DNA of 64,000 nt from Christensenellaceae bacterium (GCA_022846035.1 AP025580.1:186001-250000); one strand, 5' to 3'. Counted from the first letter of the stretch, positions 33,022 through 41,992 are shown. The notes: a model not told the origin generated them from the letters alone. Program-made: numbers and translations.

Positions 33022-35117
33022 AGCGAATTTTCTTTGATCGCGTATTTAACGCGCTCGTCGTATTCGGTCTTTTTACCCTTATGGAAATTCTGTACCGGAC
33101 GCAGGTAACCAACGACGCGGCTCCAGACCTCCGTATCGTTCCCGCATTCGGGGCAGGTAAACTGCTCGCCGCTTAAATACCCGTGCTCATGGCAAATGGA
33201 GAACGTAGGCGTCAGGGAGATGTACGGAAGCTTATAATTGGTAAAGATTTTCCGGATCAGTTTTTTGGCGACCTCAATATCCGAGATACGCTCGCCCAAA
33301 TACAGGTGCAGCACCGTACCGCCCGTATACAGGCTTTGCAGCTCGTCCTGCAGGTCCATTGTCTCGAAAATATCGTCCGTAAAACCGACGGGAAGCTGTG
33401 TGGAGTTCGTATAATAAGGGACCTTTTCGTCGCCGGCGCAGATGATCTCAGGATATTTCTTGCGGTCCAGCTCCGCCAGACGATAGCTCGTACCCTCTGC
33501 CGGCGTTGCTTCCAGATTGTAGAAGTGGCCGGTTTCTTCCTGGATCTGCGTCATTAAATCGCGCATGTAATTCATGATGGAAACGGCGAATTCCTGTCCT
33601 TTTTCCGTGGTCAGGTCCGTGCCGTCGCCAAAGAAGTTTAGCAGAGCTTCGTTCATGCCCAGTACGCCGATGGTATTGAAGTGATTAAACCAATACTGGC
33701 CGGTGCGCATTTTGATGTTGCGCAGGTAGTGCGCGGAGAACGGATACAGGCCTTTCGCGGTCTGGTCCTCGATGATCTTACGCTTGATTTCGAGACTGCT
33801 TTTCGCCATCATGACAAGCTGCCATAGTCTTGCCTTGAACTCGCCCTCGGATTTGGAGAGATAGCCGATACGCGGCAGGTTGATGGTGACAACGCCGATG
33901 GAACCCGTCATGGGATTGGAGCCGAACAGTCCGCCGCCGCGTTTCCGAAGCTCTTTGGTATCAAGACGCAGACGGCAGCACATGGACAGCGCGTCTTCCG
34001 GAGAAAGGTCGGAGTTGATGTAGTTGGAGAAATACGGAATGCCGTATTTACATGTAATCTCCATAAATTTGTTGACAACCGGACTATCCCAGTCAAATTC
34101 ATTGGTGACATTGATGGTGGGGATAGGGAACGTGAAAACACGGCCCTTGGAATCGCCCTCGAGCATGACTTCACAAAAAGCTTCGTTGAAGAGGTCCATT
34201 TCTTTTTGGAACTGCCCGTATGTCTCGCGCCGTACCTGGCCGCCGGTGATGACCGCTTCGTCCTTTAAGGTACGCGGGCAGACAATATCAAAAGTCAGGT
34301 TGGAGAACGGGCACTGGAAGCCTACGCGCGTGGGAACGTTGATGTTGAAGATGAATTCCTGCAGCGCCTGCTTGACTTCCTTTTTGGTCATGTTGTCGTA
34401 ACGGATGAACGGGGCGCAATAAGTATCGATGGAAGACCATGCCTGCGCGCCTGCCGTCTCGCCCTGCGTGGTGAATGTGGAATTGACGACCTGTCCTAAG
34501 AAAGAACGCAGATGATTGGCGGGGGAAGATTCCACCTTGCCCGGAACGCCGCCGAAGCCGTCCATCAAAAGCTGTTTTAAATCCCAGCCCGCGCAGTAAG
34601 GACCGAAAAATCCGAGATCGTGGATATGGAAATCGCCGCCCGTATGCGCCTGCCGTATTTCCTGCGGATAGATCTCGTGCAGCCAGTATTGCTTGGTGAA
34701 CGTCTCGCGCACATAGTTGTTCATACCGTTGATAGATTTTTGCGTATTGGCGTTTTCCTTGATCTGCCAGTCCTTATCGTCGAGATAATCGGAAAACATA
34801 TCGATGGTCGCGCCGATGAGGGCGTTTGATTCCCTTGCGGCACGGCGCTTTTCACGGTACAGGATGTAGGCTTTGGCCGTTTTTGCGTGTCCGCCCTCGA
34901 TGAGGACTTTTTCCACGAGGTCCTGAATCTGCTCGACGTCTGCGGTGTCGGTCTTTAATTGCAGGTTGGCAAGGTCCACAACGTCGTCGCTGATTTTCTG
35001 CGCGGTATCAAAATCGTCGCCGCCGACTGCGGTAACGGCTTTGAAAATGGCCCACGTGATTTTCTCTTTTTGGAAAGCCTGGGTGCTTCCGTCCCTTTTC
35101 TTGATTTGTGTGATCAT
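33018..35117 (-). CDS. nrdD: Anaerobic ribonucleoside-triphosphate reductase NrdD
   Basis: A 699-residue class III ribonucleotide reductase that makes dNTPs without oxygen. An N-terminal ATP-cone (KRDGSTQAFQKEKITWAIFK, residues about 5-95) precedes the catalytic barrel. The C-terminal zinc-binding segment has CHEHG and CPECG, and the glycyl radical site is RVVGYLRP (Gly about residue 670). It is cotranscribed and translationally coupled with nrdG. A cobalamin riboswitch and intrinsic terminator lie upstream, so high B12 would be expected to shut this enzyme off, which is sensible if the cell also has a B12-dependent class II reductase. Confidence 0.97.
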   Translation of the reverse strand: MITQIKKRDGSTQAFQKEKITWAIFKAVTAVGGDDFDTAQKISDDVVDLANLQLKTDTADVEQIQDLVEKVLIEGGHAKTAKAYILYREKRRAARESNALIGATIDMFSDYLDDKDWQIKENANTQKSINGMNNYVRETFTKQYWLHEIYPQEIRQAHTGGDFHIHDLGFFGPYCAGWDLKQLLMDGFGGVPGKVESSPANHLRSFLGQVVNSTFTTQGETAGAQAWSSIDTYCAPFIRYDNMTKKEVKQALQEFIFNINVPTRVGFQCPFSNLTFDIVCPRTLKDEAVITGGQVRRETYGQFQKEMDLFNEAFCEVMLEGDSKGRVFTFPIPTINVTNEFDWDSPVVNKFMEITCKYGIPYFSNYINSDLSPEDALSMCCRLRLDTKELRKRGGGLFGSNPMTGSIGVVTINLPRIGYLSKSEGEFKARLWQLVMMAKSSLEIKRKIIEDQTAKGLYPFSAHYLRNIKMRTGQYWFNHFNTIGVLGMNEALLNFFGDGTDLTTEKGQEFAVSIMNYMRDLMTQIQEETGHFYNLEATPAEGTSYRLAELDRKKYPEIICAGDEKVPYYTNSTQLPVGFTDDIFETMDLQDELQSLYTGGTVLHLYLGERISDIEVAKKLIRKIFTNYKLPYISLTPTFSICHEHGYLSGEQFTCPECGNDTEVWSRVVGYLRPVQNFHKGKKTEYDERVKYAIKENSL

Positions 35118-35164
35118 GATTTTTCTCCCTTGTGTGTTGATAAATACGGATAAAGCTTAAGAAT

Positions 35165-35189
35165 AAAAAAACGCCCAAGCTAAGAGCGT
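35165..35189 (-). terminator. Riboswitch-controlled terminator upstream of nrdD
   Basis: On the minus strand ACGCTC-TTAGCTT-GGGCGT (6-base stem with one G-U pair) is followed by TTTTTT. It lies between the cobalamin aptamer and the nrdD start, in the place of an expression platform. Confidence 0.7.
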
Positions 35190-35236
35190 ATATAACTCTT
35201 TTGCCATACTCCGTGGCAGTATTTGAGTGAAATTTT

Positions 35237-35400
35237 GCAGGCTGGTCTTCTGGCTCGAGTTTTAGACGTTGCATACGCCTTCCCGAAACTCCGCGCTTCA
35301 GTGGCGTCTTGTATACAACTATGCTCTTACAGCGGCGGGACCGCGCGGGATTTACACCCGTCTTCCCAATTATGATCCCGAGGGATCACCCGCAAGACAC
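35237..35400 (-). ncRNA. Cobalamin (B12) riboswitch aptamer upstream of nrdDG
   Basis: Reading the minus strand, the region carries the conserved B12-element parts in order: GGTGTAAATCCC, then GCGCGGTCCCGCCGCTGT (core CGGTCCCGCC-CTGT) and GAGCCAGAAGACCAGCCTGC (consensus GAGCCAGGAGACCTGCC). Spacing and paired arms fit the adenosylcobalamin family. A promoter lies just upstream and a terminator downstream, so binding of cobalamin probably ends transcription before nrdD. Confidence 0.92.
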
Positions 35401-35437
35401 AATATACTGTGTGGTTATATTTAATTAATCCATAGAT

Positions 35438-35466
35438 ATTGTATTGCTAATGGATACAAAAGTCAA
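35438..35466 (-). promoter_or_regulatory. Promoter of the nrdDG riboswitch transcript
   Basis: On the minus strand TTGACT (35466-35461) and TACAAT (35443-35438) are separated by 17 bases, directly upstream of the aptamer. Confidence 0.75.
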
Positions 35467-35522
35467 TAGCATATTTTACAAAAGAGTTACAAAAAAAACG
35501 CCCGAGCGGACGTTTGTAAGTT

Positions 35523-35732
35523 TTATTCGTTGATTTTGCCGTGTTTGGCCTTAAACTCGGCGATATGTTTTTTAATCAATTGGACGATTTCCATGTTGGC
35601 GGAACGCCCATTGTAGCTCGCGACAAAGTGAAGCTGATCAAGCAGCTCGCGTGACAGGCGCAATGTATAAGTGGTGCCCGCAGCCCGGGCGGGCATTTGT
35701 AAAAGATGTTTTTCATTCATCCTTTGTTTCAT
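35523..35732 (-). CDS. Arc-like ribbon-helix-helix DNA-binding protein
   Basis: A 69-residue small regulator. The ribbon and two helices are visible: TTYTLRLSRELLDQLHFVAS, NGRSANMEIVQLIKKHIAEF. The ATG 12 bases further in (MNEKHLLQ) is an alternative start. Arc/MetJ-type proteins dimerise and bind palindromes, and a perfect 9-base-arm palindrome lies at 35772-35790, upstream of this gene and of the divergent small ORF. This suggests autoregulation. No toxin-type partner is obvious unless the divergent 70-residue ORF is one. Confidence 0.8.
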   Translation of the reverse strand: MKQRMNEKHLLQMPARAAGTTYTLRLSRELLDQLHFVASYNGRSANMEIVQLIKKHIAEFKAKHGKINE

Positions 35733-35771
35733 TCCCCGTTTTCACATGACAGTTTCTATATGAACTCATTT

Positions 35772-35790
35772 TATAGTTATTATAACTATA
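35772..35790. promoter_or_regulatory. Candidate operator of the ribbon-helix-helix regulator
   Basis: TATAGTTAT-T-ATAACTATA is a perfect palindrome with 9-base arms, placed between the regulator gene (minus) and a divergent small gene (plus). Confidence 0.6.
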
Positions 35791-35859
35791 TTTATCATTC
35801 GATTGTGAAAAATGAATGCAAATATCATTTATTATGCATTCATAAGGAGGTTGGATTTT

Positions 35860-36072
35860 ATGAAAATCTTATTATTTACGGATGATGAAATAGAAATCGA
35901 ACATTATAATACAATGAAAGTTTTGCTACCGCCGGACTGCGCCCTCGCGGCGGCGGACCGCGCCGTGGTTATTGTAACTGACGAACAAAGCTGGTTTGTC
36001 GGGGCGGTAGGCATGGCGGCGGAGCTGGCGGGCAAGCCGTGCGACGTGCTGCAAATAAAAAAGCCCCGCTGA
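35860..36072 (+). CDS. Hypothetical small protein, 70 aa
   Basis: I do not recognise this protein. The ATG at 35860 follows a strong AAGGAGGTTGGATTTT site. The product begins MKILLFTDDEIEIEHYNTMK and contains LLPPDCALAAADRAVVIVTD and ELAGKPCDVLQIKKPR, a mixed hydrophobic/polar soluble protein with two cysteines and a basic end. It diverges from the ribbon-helix-helix regulator gene across the palindrome at 35772-35790 and may be its regulated partner. The next gene on the other strand is an EFR1 protein that ends 40 bases on. Confidence 0.55.
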   Translation: MKILLFTDDEIEIEHYNTMKVLLPPDCALAAADRAVVIVTDEQSWFVGAVGMAAELAGKPCDVLQIKKPR

Positions 36073-36112
36073 GGGGCGTGTCTTACGCGAAGATATGTAC
36101 CGGTAAGTATCC

Positions 36113-36868
36113 TTACGGCAAAAAGCTTTCGCACTGTTGATCGGTTTTGGTGAGGTTATCTTCCAGTTTCTTTGCTGCGGCGCGAAAAAGAGGATTGGAA
36201 AGTTTGCGCGAGAGCGTGGGGCACTGCTTGATACAGGCAAAACAGCGAATGCACTTTGCCGTATCCGTTTTCCTCGGAGCGGAGGGGTCGATGGCGCCCG
36301 CGGGACAAATTTTCGAGCAGACCCCGCAGCCTGTGCAGGACTTATCCCCCTTGGGAGCAAACGGCACGCTGCCGTAAGGACTGTAGGGACGTGTTCCGGG
36401 GAGGGTGGGAACGGAAGTGGGAAGCGGATCAAGCTGCGCGGCAAAACCGCGGGCAAGCGCGAGGTCCTCTGCATGCGGCCTGCCAGCCGCTATTTTAGGA
36501 GAGAACGTATGCTGCGCGATTCCGGTAAAAGCGGCTACCGTATAAAAATCCTGTTTGGCGCAAAGGTCCGAAAGCTCCAGCAGCGCGTCGTCAAAGGCAC
36601 GGTTGCCATAGCTTAAAACGAGGACGACAGGCGTATGGTCGCCGTGCAGACGATTCAAAAGCCCGCCCTCGATCTGCGGAACCCGTCCGTAATAGACGGG
36701 CACGCCTAAAACGACCAGGTCATCCCCTGTGAAAAAGTGTTCCTCAAGCCGCGTATCCCTGTTGGTTAAATCAATTTCCGTATATTCCTCGCTTAATTCT
36801 GCGGCGATTTGCCGTACGTATTTCTGTGTTCCGCCTGTGGGGCTGAAATAAACTGCCGTTATTTTCAT
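36113..36868 (-). CDS. EFR1-family ferredoxin-flavodoxin protein
   Basis: A 251-residue electron carrier. A flavodoxin-like domain (about residues 1-140; VYFSPTGGTQKYVRQIA is the FMN phosphate loop, and VVLGVPVYYGRVP, VLVLSYGNRAFDD) is fused to two 4Fe-4S clusters (CTGCGVCSKICP and CIRCFACIKQCP, about residues 180-220). Such EFR1 proteins are clostridial and are thought to move electrons between low-potential donors and unknown partners. The ATG at 36868 is taken because GGAG lies 10 bases away; one at 36874 overlaps the TetR stop. It is downstream of, and coupled to, the TetR gene. Confidence 0.85.
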   Translation of the reverse strand: MKITAVYFSPTGGTQKYVRQIAAELSEEYTEIDLTNRDTRLEEHFFTGDDLVVLGVPVYYGRVPQIEGGLLNRLHGDHTPVVLVLSYGNRAFDDALLELSDLCAKQDFYTVAAFTGIAQHTFSPKIAAGRPHAEDLALARGFAAQLDPLPTSVPTLPGTRPYSPYGSVPFAPKGDKSCTGCGVCSKICPAGAIDPSAPRKTDTAKCIRCFACIKQCPTLSRKLSNPLFRAAAKKLEDNLTKTDQQCESFLP

Positions 36869-36873
36869 GTGCA

Positions 36874-37578
36874 TTATTCTCCTTTTTCGGACGGGTTATG
36901 CCTGGAATGGCAATGCCTGTGGATTTCGCGCATTTTGCGGCGGCGGCCGTCGCGGTCCCAATTCCGCCAGATTTCATCGAGGTTGATATGCTGCGCCTTA
37001 CGCAGCTCTGGCCTGACGTCGAAAAGCACTTCCATCTCCGCGCGGCTGGCTTCTTCAAAGCTGAATTCGCCGTCGGACATCACCCACGCAAAGGACGTAC
37101 TCATCAAAAGCTGGTGCATGAGCGAAAGCAGCATTTTAGGATCGGACAAATTGCGCATCTCGCCTGCGGCCTGCGCTTTTATTATAATATCCTGCTGTAA
37201 CTTCAGGGAAGCGTCCCGCCGGTCGTCGAGGCGGAAAGTGCCTACATCGCGATTTAAATTTTTGATAAAGAGCTGGCGCGCGATTTCCGTGCCGGAATCG
37301 TTAATGCGCTTAAAAAACGGTTTATAGGAAAACCATAATTGTTCGATAAAGTTTTCGGCATTGAGGATTTCTACAAAATAGGTAGCGTCGATGTCATAGG
37401 AGATTTCATGGTAGTCGTCCAAAAGGTCGTCCTTGGACTTGAAATAATAATAGAAAGTATGCTTATTGATTCCACTCGCTTGGCAAATTTCATTGATGGT
37501 GACATTTTCGAAGCCTTTCTCACGAAACAGGTCCAGTCCGATTTCTTTGATTCTCTCCTTGGTATTCTTCTCAGCCAT
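36874..37578 (-). CDS. TetR-family transcriptional regulator
   Basis: A 234-residue repressor. The N-terminal helix-turn-helix (ERIKEIGLDLFREKGFENVT, INEICQASGINKHTFYYYFK, about residues 8-52) is typical. The C-terminal ligand domain is helical. It diverges from the ABC exporter pair and shares a 159-base gap with an inverted repeat overlapping the exporter -35 box, so it most likely represses the exporter and itself. The EFR1 gene follows directly on the same strand. Its last residues (HRHCHSRHNPSEKGE) are His-rich. Confidence 0.88.
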   Translation of the reverse strand: MAEKNTKERIKEIGLDLFREKGFENVTINEICQASGINKHTFYYYFKSKDDLLDDYHEISYDIDATYFVEILNAENFIEQLWFSYKPFFKRINDSGTEIARQLFIKNLNRDVGTFRLDDRRDASLKLQQDIIIKAQAAGEMRNLSDPKMLLSLMHQLLMSTSFAWVMSDGEFSFEEASRAEMEVLFDVRPELRKAQHINLDEIWRNWDRDGRRRKMREIHRHCHSRHNPSEKGE

Positions 37579-37633
37579 GGCGACACTTCTCTCTCTAGTA
37601 TTTCAATATTGAGGTTATCATATTTATGCAACC

Positions 37634-37686
37634 ATGTCAATAATTATTAAAAACATATTGACATTATTATGCAACCGCAGTATCAT
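37634..37686. promoter_or_regulatory. Promoter and candidate TetR operator between TetR and the ABC exporter genes
   Basis: ATGTCAATA (37634-37642) and TATTGACAT (37656-37664) form a perfect 9-base inverted repeat. The right arm contains the plus-strand -35 TTGACA (37658-37663), followed after 17 bases by TATCAT (37681-37686). The left arm gives a mirrored TTGACA for the TetR gene. A direct repeat TTATGCAACC also occurs twice, about 42 bases apart. A repressor on the inverted repeat would block both promoters. Confidence 0.7.
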
Positions 37687-37737
37687 AAACCAATCAAGAA
37701 GTTTTGAATTTGGAAAAGAAAGGAAAATGGGAAATAT

Positions 37738-40050
37738 ATGAGGCGTATACTAAAGTATTTAAAGCCTTATGCCGTGCTCGTCATTGCAGCAGTCGTACTG
37801 TTATTCGGGCAGGCGTACTGCGACTTATCGCTTCCTAATTATATGTCGAAAATCGTTGATACCGGCATACAACAGGGCGGCATTGAAAGCGCGGCGCCGC
37901 AGGCGGTAAGCGAGGGAACCATGAATACCTTAAAGGGATTCATGGAAGAGGATCAAAAACCCTTAGTAGAAGCAAGCTACACGCTCGTTAGCAAAGACAG
38001 CGCGGATTATGATACCTATTTGAAAAAATATCCGGCGCTCGAGAATGAAAATATTTATGTGGAGAACCAAGTAGACGAGCAGACACAGCTTGAACTCGGC
38101 GCGATTTTCGCGCGGCCGTTTGCGTCTGTAAGTGCGATCGGACAGGTCATAGAGGCGCAACAGAGCGGCCTTGATACCATCGCGCTGGATAAACAGCAAA
38201 ATGCGGACGGAACGGAGAAAACCGCCGAAATCCCGCCGGCGATCATGCAGTTTATGATGTATTACGCGCAGCAGCCGGAGGGAACGGATTTTTTTGCCGC
38301 CTTAAACACGTATCCGGACGCCGGACAGGTATACGGGGCGTTAAATGAGCTTCTCGACGAAAAACTGAACGGAATGGACGCCAGCATGCTCCAGCAGATG
38401 GCGATTCCGGCGGTAAAGGCGGAATACTCTGCGCTGGGGATGGATACTACGGCGATCCAGCAGAACTACATATGGAGCAATGGCGGCCTGATGCTTCTTC
38501 TGGCGCTGGGCAGCGCGGCCTGTACCGTTGTCGTCGGCTTGCTTGCCGCCAAAGCGGGCGCGGGCGTTGCGCGCGACCTGCGGGAGCGGACATTTACCAA
38601 GGTGGAGAACTTTTCCAATGTGGAATTTGATAAATTCTCGACGGCGTCGCTCATTACACGCAACACCAACGACGTGACGCAGATACAGATGGTGCTGATC
38701 CTCATGATCCGTATGGTCATCTATGCGCCTATTATGGGCGTGGGCGGCGTCATTATGGCGCTCAATAAGAGCGTATCCATGTCGTGGATCATCGCGCTGG
38801 CGGTCATCGTCCTGCTGGGCTTTATCGGTTCGATCTTTGCGGTCGTCATGCCAAAGTTCAAGAAGATACAGGCCCTTGTGGACCGCTTAAACCTGGTCAT
38901 GCGCGAGAGCCTTTCAGGGCTGATGGTCATCCGTGCTTTCAACACGCAAAAATTTGAACTCGACCGCTTTGACAAGGCAAACGAAGACCTGACAAAAACA
39001 TCATTGTTCGTCAACCGGGCGATGGTGCTGATGATGCCTGTCATGATGCTGATCATGAACGGAATCTCCGTACTTATCATTTGGGTGGGCGCGAACCAGA
39101 TTGCCGCTTCTTCCATGCAGGTAGGCGATATGATGGCGTTTATCCAGTATGCGATGCAAATCATTATGGCTTTCCTCATGATGTCCATGATGTTCATTAT
39201 GCTGCCGCGTGCTTCCGTATCGGCAAACCGTATTGCGGACGTGCTGGAGACGGAACCGGAAATCACGGATCCTCCAAACCCAAGGAAATTTACTGACCCC
39301 AAGGGACTGCTGGAATTTAAGGATGTATGCTTTGCATACCCGGGGGCGGATGCTAATGTGTTGACAGATATTAATTTTGTCGCCAGACCGGGCGAGACGA
39401 CGGCGTTCATCGGCTCGACCGGCGCGGGAAAATCTACGGTGGCGAACCTTATCCCGCGTTTTTACGACGTAACGAGCGGCAGCGTCACGATCGACGGGAT
39501 CGACGTGCGCGATGTGACGCGTCATGACCTGCGCGACCAGCTCGGATACGTGCCGCAAAAATCGGTGCTGTTCTCGGGCACGGTTGCTTCCAACCTGCGG
39601 CTGGGCGACGAGGACGCGAGTGACGAACAACTTGAAAAAGCGGCTGAACAGGCGCAGGCAATGGAATTTATCAGCAAAAGCAAGCGCGGCTTTGACGGCG
39701 GTATCTCGCAGGGCGGCGCCAACGTTTCGGGCGGGCAGAAGCAAAGGCTCTCCATCGCGCGTGCGCTGGTGAAAGATCCCAACATCTATATCTTTGACGA
39801 CAGCTTTTCGGCACTTGACTTTAAAACGGACGCGACGCTGCGGGCGGCGATCAAGGAAAAGACAAAGGATAAAACAGTGCTCATTATTGCTCAGCGCGTA
39901 GGCACGATCATGGATGCGCATCAGATCATCGTACTTGACGAGGGCAGGATCGTCGGCAAGGGCACGCATAAGGAATTGATGAAGAATTGCGAAGCATACC
40001 GCGAAATCGCGCTGTCGCAGCTTTCGGAGGAGGAATTGACAAATGAGTGA
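37738..40050 (+). CDS. ABC exporter half-transporter with large external insert and degenerate ATP site
   Basis: A 770-residue type IV ABC protein (permease plus ATPase). After the first membrane helix (about residues 10-30) comes an insert of about 200 polar residues, probably extracytoplasmic, before the second helix (about 250). The ATPase domain has GSTGAGKST and VSGGQKQRLS, but the Walker B ends IFDDSFSALD with Asp in place of the catalytic Glu, and the switch reads IIAQR instead of IIAHR. It therefore holds a degenerate ATP site and pairs with the next gene, as in heterodimeric exporters such as TM287/288. It overlaps the next gene by 8 bases. TetR lies upstream. Confidence 0.9.
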   Translation: MRRILKYLKPYAVLVIAAVVLLFGQAYCDLSLPNYMSKIVDTGIQQGGIESAAPQAVSEGTMNTLKGFMEEDQKPLVEASYTLVSKDSADYDTYLKKYPALENENIYVENQVDEQTQLELGAIFARPFASVSAIGQVIEAQQSGLDTIALDKQQNADGTEKTAEIPPAIMQFMMYYAQQPEGTDFFAALNTYPDAGQVYGALNELLDEKLNGMDASMLQQMAIPAVKAEYSALGMDTTAIQQNYIWSNGGLMLLLALGSAACTVVVGLLAAKAGAGVARDLRERTFTKVENFSNVEFDKFSTASLITRNTNDVTQIQMVLILMIRMVIYAPIMGVGGVIMALNKSVSMSWIIALAVIVLLGFIGSIFAVVMPKFKKIQALVDRLNLVMRESLSGLMVIRAFNTQKFELDRFDKANEDLTKTSLFVNRAMVLMMPVMMLIMNGISVLIIWVGANQIAASSMQVGDMMAFIQYAMQIIMAFLMMSMMFIMLPRASVSANRIADVLETEPEITDPPNPRKFTDPKGLLEFKDVCFAYPGADANVLTDINFVARPGETTAFIGSTGAGKSTVANLIPRFYDVTSGSVTIDGIDVRDVTRHDLRDQLGYVPQKSVLFSGTVASNLRLGDEDASDEQLEKAAEQAQAMEFISKSKRGFDGGISQGGANVSGGQKQRLSIARALVKDPNIYIFDDSFSALDFKTDATLRAAIKEKTKDKTVLIIAQRVGTIMDAHQIIVLDEGRIVGKGTHKELMKNCEAYREIALSQLSEEELTNE

Positions 40051-41923
40051 AAAGACGAATAAACGGCCTCCGATGGGAGGAAAACGAGGGGCCATGGGCG
40101 GCGGCCCGGGGCACAACGTGCCCATGACGGGTGCAAAGGCCAAAGATTTCAAAGGATCTATGAGCCGGCTCCTAAAATACATTGGAAACTATAAGGGCGC
40201 GGTTATCACGGTATTTATTTTTGCCATCGCTTCCACAATATTCACGATTATCGGACCAAAGCTAATGGGTAACGCGACCACGGTGTTGTTCGAAGGCGTG
40301 ATGGGACAGATCAGCGGGAGCGGCGAGGGGATCGACTTTGTTAAGGTCGGGCAGATTCTGATCACCCTATTGGTACTGTACGGAATATCGGCGCTGTTCA
40401 GCTATATCCAGGGGTTCATCATGACGGGTGTTTCCATGAAAGTGACGTACCGTCTGCGCAAGGACATCAGTGAAAAAATGAATACTCTGCCGCTTTCTTA
40501 TTTTGACAGGACCAGTCATGGAGACGTGCTGTCGCGCGTTACCAATGACGTGGATACGATCAACCAGACTCTAAACCAGAGTTTATCCCAGATCATTACG
40601 TCGGTGACGATGGTCGTCGGCGTTGTGATTATGATGCTCACGATCAGCGCGCTGATGACGGCCGTCGTGGTTTGCATTATTCCCATTGCGCTGGTGCTGA
40701 TTTTCCAGGTGGTCAAACGCTCGCAGAAGTTCTTTAAGCAGCAGCAGGAATATTTGGGCACGGTCAACGGCCATGTGGAAGAAATGTACGCGGGGCACAA
40801 CGTTATTTCCGCTTATAACGGCGAAGCGGAGAGCATCGAGGTGTTTAAGGAAGAAAACGGAAAGCTCTATAACGCGGCGTGGAAAGCAAACTTTATGTCG
40901 GGTATGATGCAGCCTATCATGGGCTTTATCGGCAACCTCGGCTATGTCGCGGTATGCGTGCTGGGCGGGTACCTTGCGGCAAACGGCACGATCACAGTGG
41001 GTAATATCCAGTCATTCGTGCAGTACGTGCGCAACTTCACGATGCCCCTGTCGCAGCTCGCGAATATCTCGAATATCCTGCAGCAGACGGCGGCGGCCGC
41101 GGAACGCGTGTTTGAATTCTTAAATGAAAAGGAAGAATCGCCGGACACGGAAAATCCGGTGAGGCTTGAAAAAGTAAAGGGCAATGTGGAATTCCAGGAT
41201 GTACACTTCGGCTATACGCCGGAGAAGATCATCATCAACGATTTCTCCGCCAAGGTGAACCCGGGACAGAAAATTGCAATCGTAGGACCGACGGGCGCCG
41301 GCAAGACGACGATGATCAAGCTGCTCATGCGTTTTTATGACTTGAACGGCGGCAAGATATTGATTGACGGACATGACGCGATGGATTTTACACGGGCGGA
41401 TTTAAGACGGCATTTTGGCATGGTGCTGCAGGATACGTGGCTTTATAACGACACGATCATGGAGAACATCCGTTACGGGCGTATGGACGCGACGGACGAG
41501 GAAGTGATCGCTGCGGCCAAGGCGGCTTATGCGGACCACTTTATCAAGGCGCTGCCGCATGGATATGAGATGGTGCTGAACGAGGACGCGTCCAATATTT
41601 CGCAGGGACAAAAGCAGCTATTGACCATTGCGCGCGCGATCCTCGCCGATCCGGATATGCTTATTCTGGACGAGGCCACGAGTTCGGTCGATACGCGCAC
41701 GGAAGCCTTGATTCAGAAAGCGATGGATAAACTGATGGAAGACCGGACGAGCTTTGTCATTGCGCACAGGCTCTCGACCATCAAGGACGCAGACCTGATC
41801 CTTGTCATGAAAGACGGCGATATTGTTGAGCAGGGCACGCACGACGAGTTGCTAAAAGAGAACGGATTTTATGCGGACCTTTACAACAGCCAGTTTGCGG
41901 CTCCGGTAATCGCGGCGTCGTAA
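40043..41923 (+). CDS. ABC exporter half-transporter with canonical catalytic Glu (partner of previous gene)
   Basis: A 626-residue half-transporter. Six membrane helices (about residues 50-340) lead into the ATPase with GPTGAGKTT, Walker B LILDEATSSVD and switch VIAHRLSTI, all canonical. Its signature reads ISQGQKQLL instead of LSGGQ. In the heterodimer the altered signature would face the partner's degenerate site, leaving one working site, as seen in TM287/288-like exporters. The N-terminus has a Gly/Pro/Arg-rich cytoplasmic stretch. Substrates of this type are often drugs or lipids; the actual one is unknown. It ends at a bidirectional terminator. Confidence 0.92.
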   Translation: MSEKTNKRPPMGGKRGAMGGGPGHNVPMTGAKAKDFKGSMSRLLKYIGNYKGAVITVFIFAIASTIFTIIGPKLMGNATTVLFEGVMGQISGSGEGIDFVKVGQILITLLVLYGISALFSYIQGFIMTGVSMKVTYRLRKDISEKMNTLPLSYFDRTSHGDVLSRVTNDVDTINQTLNQSLSQIITSVTMVVGVVIMMLTISALMTAVVVCIIPIALVLIFQVVKRSQKFFKQQQEYLGTVNGHVEEMYAGHNVISAYNGEAESIEVFKEENGKLYNAAWKANFMSGMMQPIMGFIGNLGYVAVCVLGGYLAANGTITVGNIQSFVQYVRNFTMPLSQLANISNILQQTAAAAERVFEFLNEKEESPDTENPVRLEKVKGNVEFQDVHFGYTPEKIIINDFSAKVNPGQKIAIVGPTGAGKTTMIKLLMRFYDLNGGKILIDGHDAMDFTRADLRRHFGMVLQDTWLYNDTIMENIRYGRMDATDEEVIAAAKAAYADHFIKALPHGYEMVLNEDASNISQGQKQLLTIARAILADPDMLILDEATSSVDTRTEALIQKAMDKLMEDRTSFVIAHRLSTIKDADLILVMKDGDIVEQGTHDELLKENGFYADLYNSQFAAPVIAAS

Positions 41924-41961
41924 ACAGGTTAAAAAACAGGAAGCGTTGCTGCAAAACAAAG

Positions 41962-41992
41962 AAAAAAGCCGCCTTTTCACGGGCGGCTTTTT
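41962..41992. terminator. Bidirectional terminator between the exporter and the YbaK-like gene
   Basis: AAAAGCCGCC and GGCGGCTTTT arms with an 8-base loop and A/T runs on both sides, between converging genes. Confidence 0.9.

Noticed and set aside
39001-40182. 393-codon minus-strand frame opposite the exporter genes
   Set aside because: Both plus-strand exporter frames carry all ABC motifs; the opposite product is basic low-complexity sequence.
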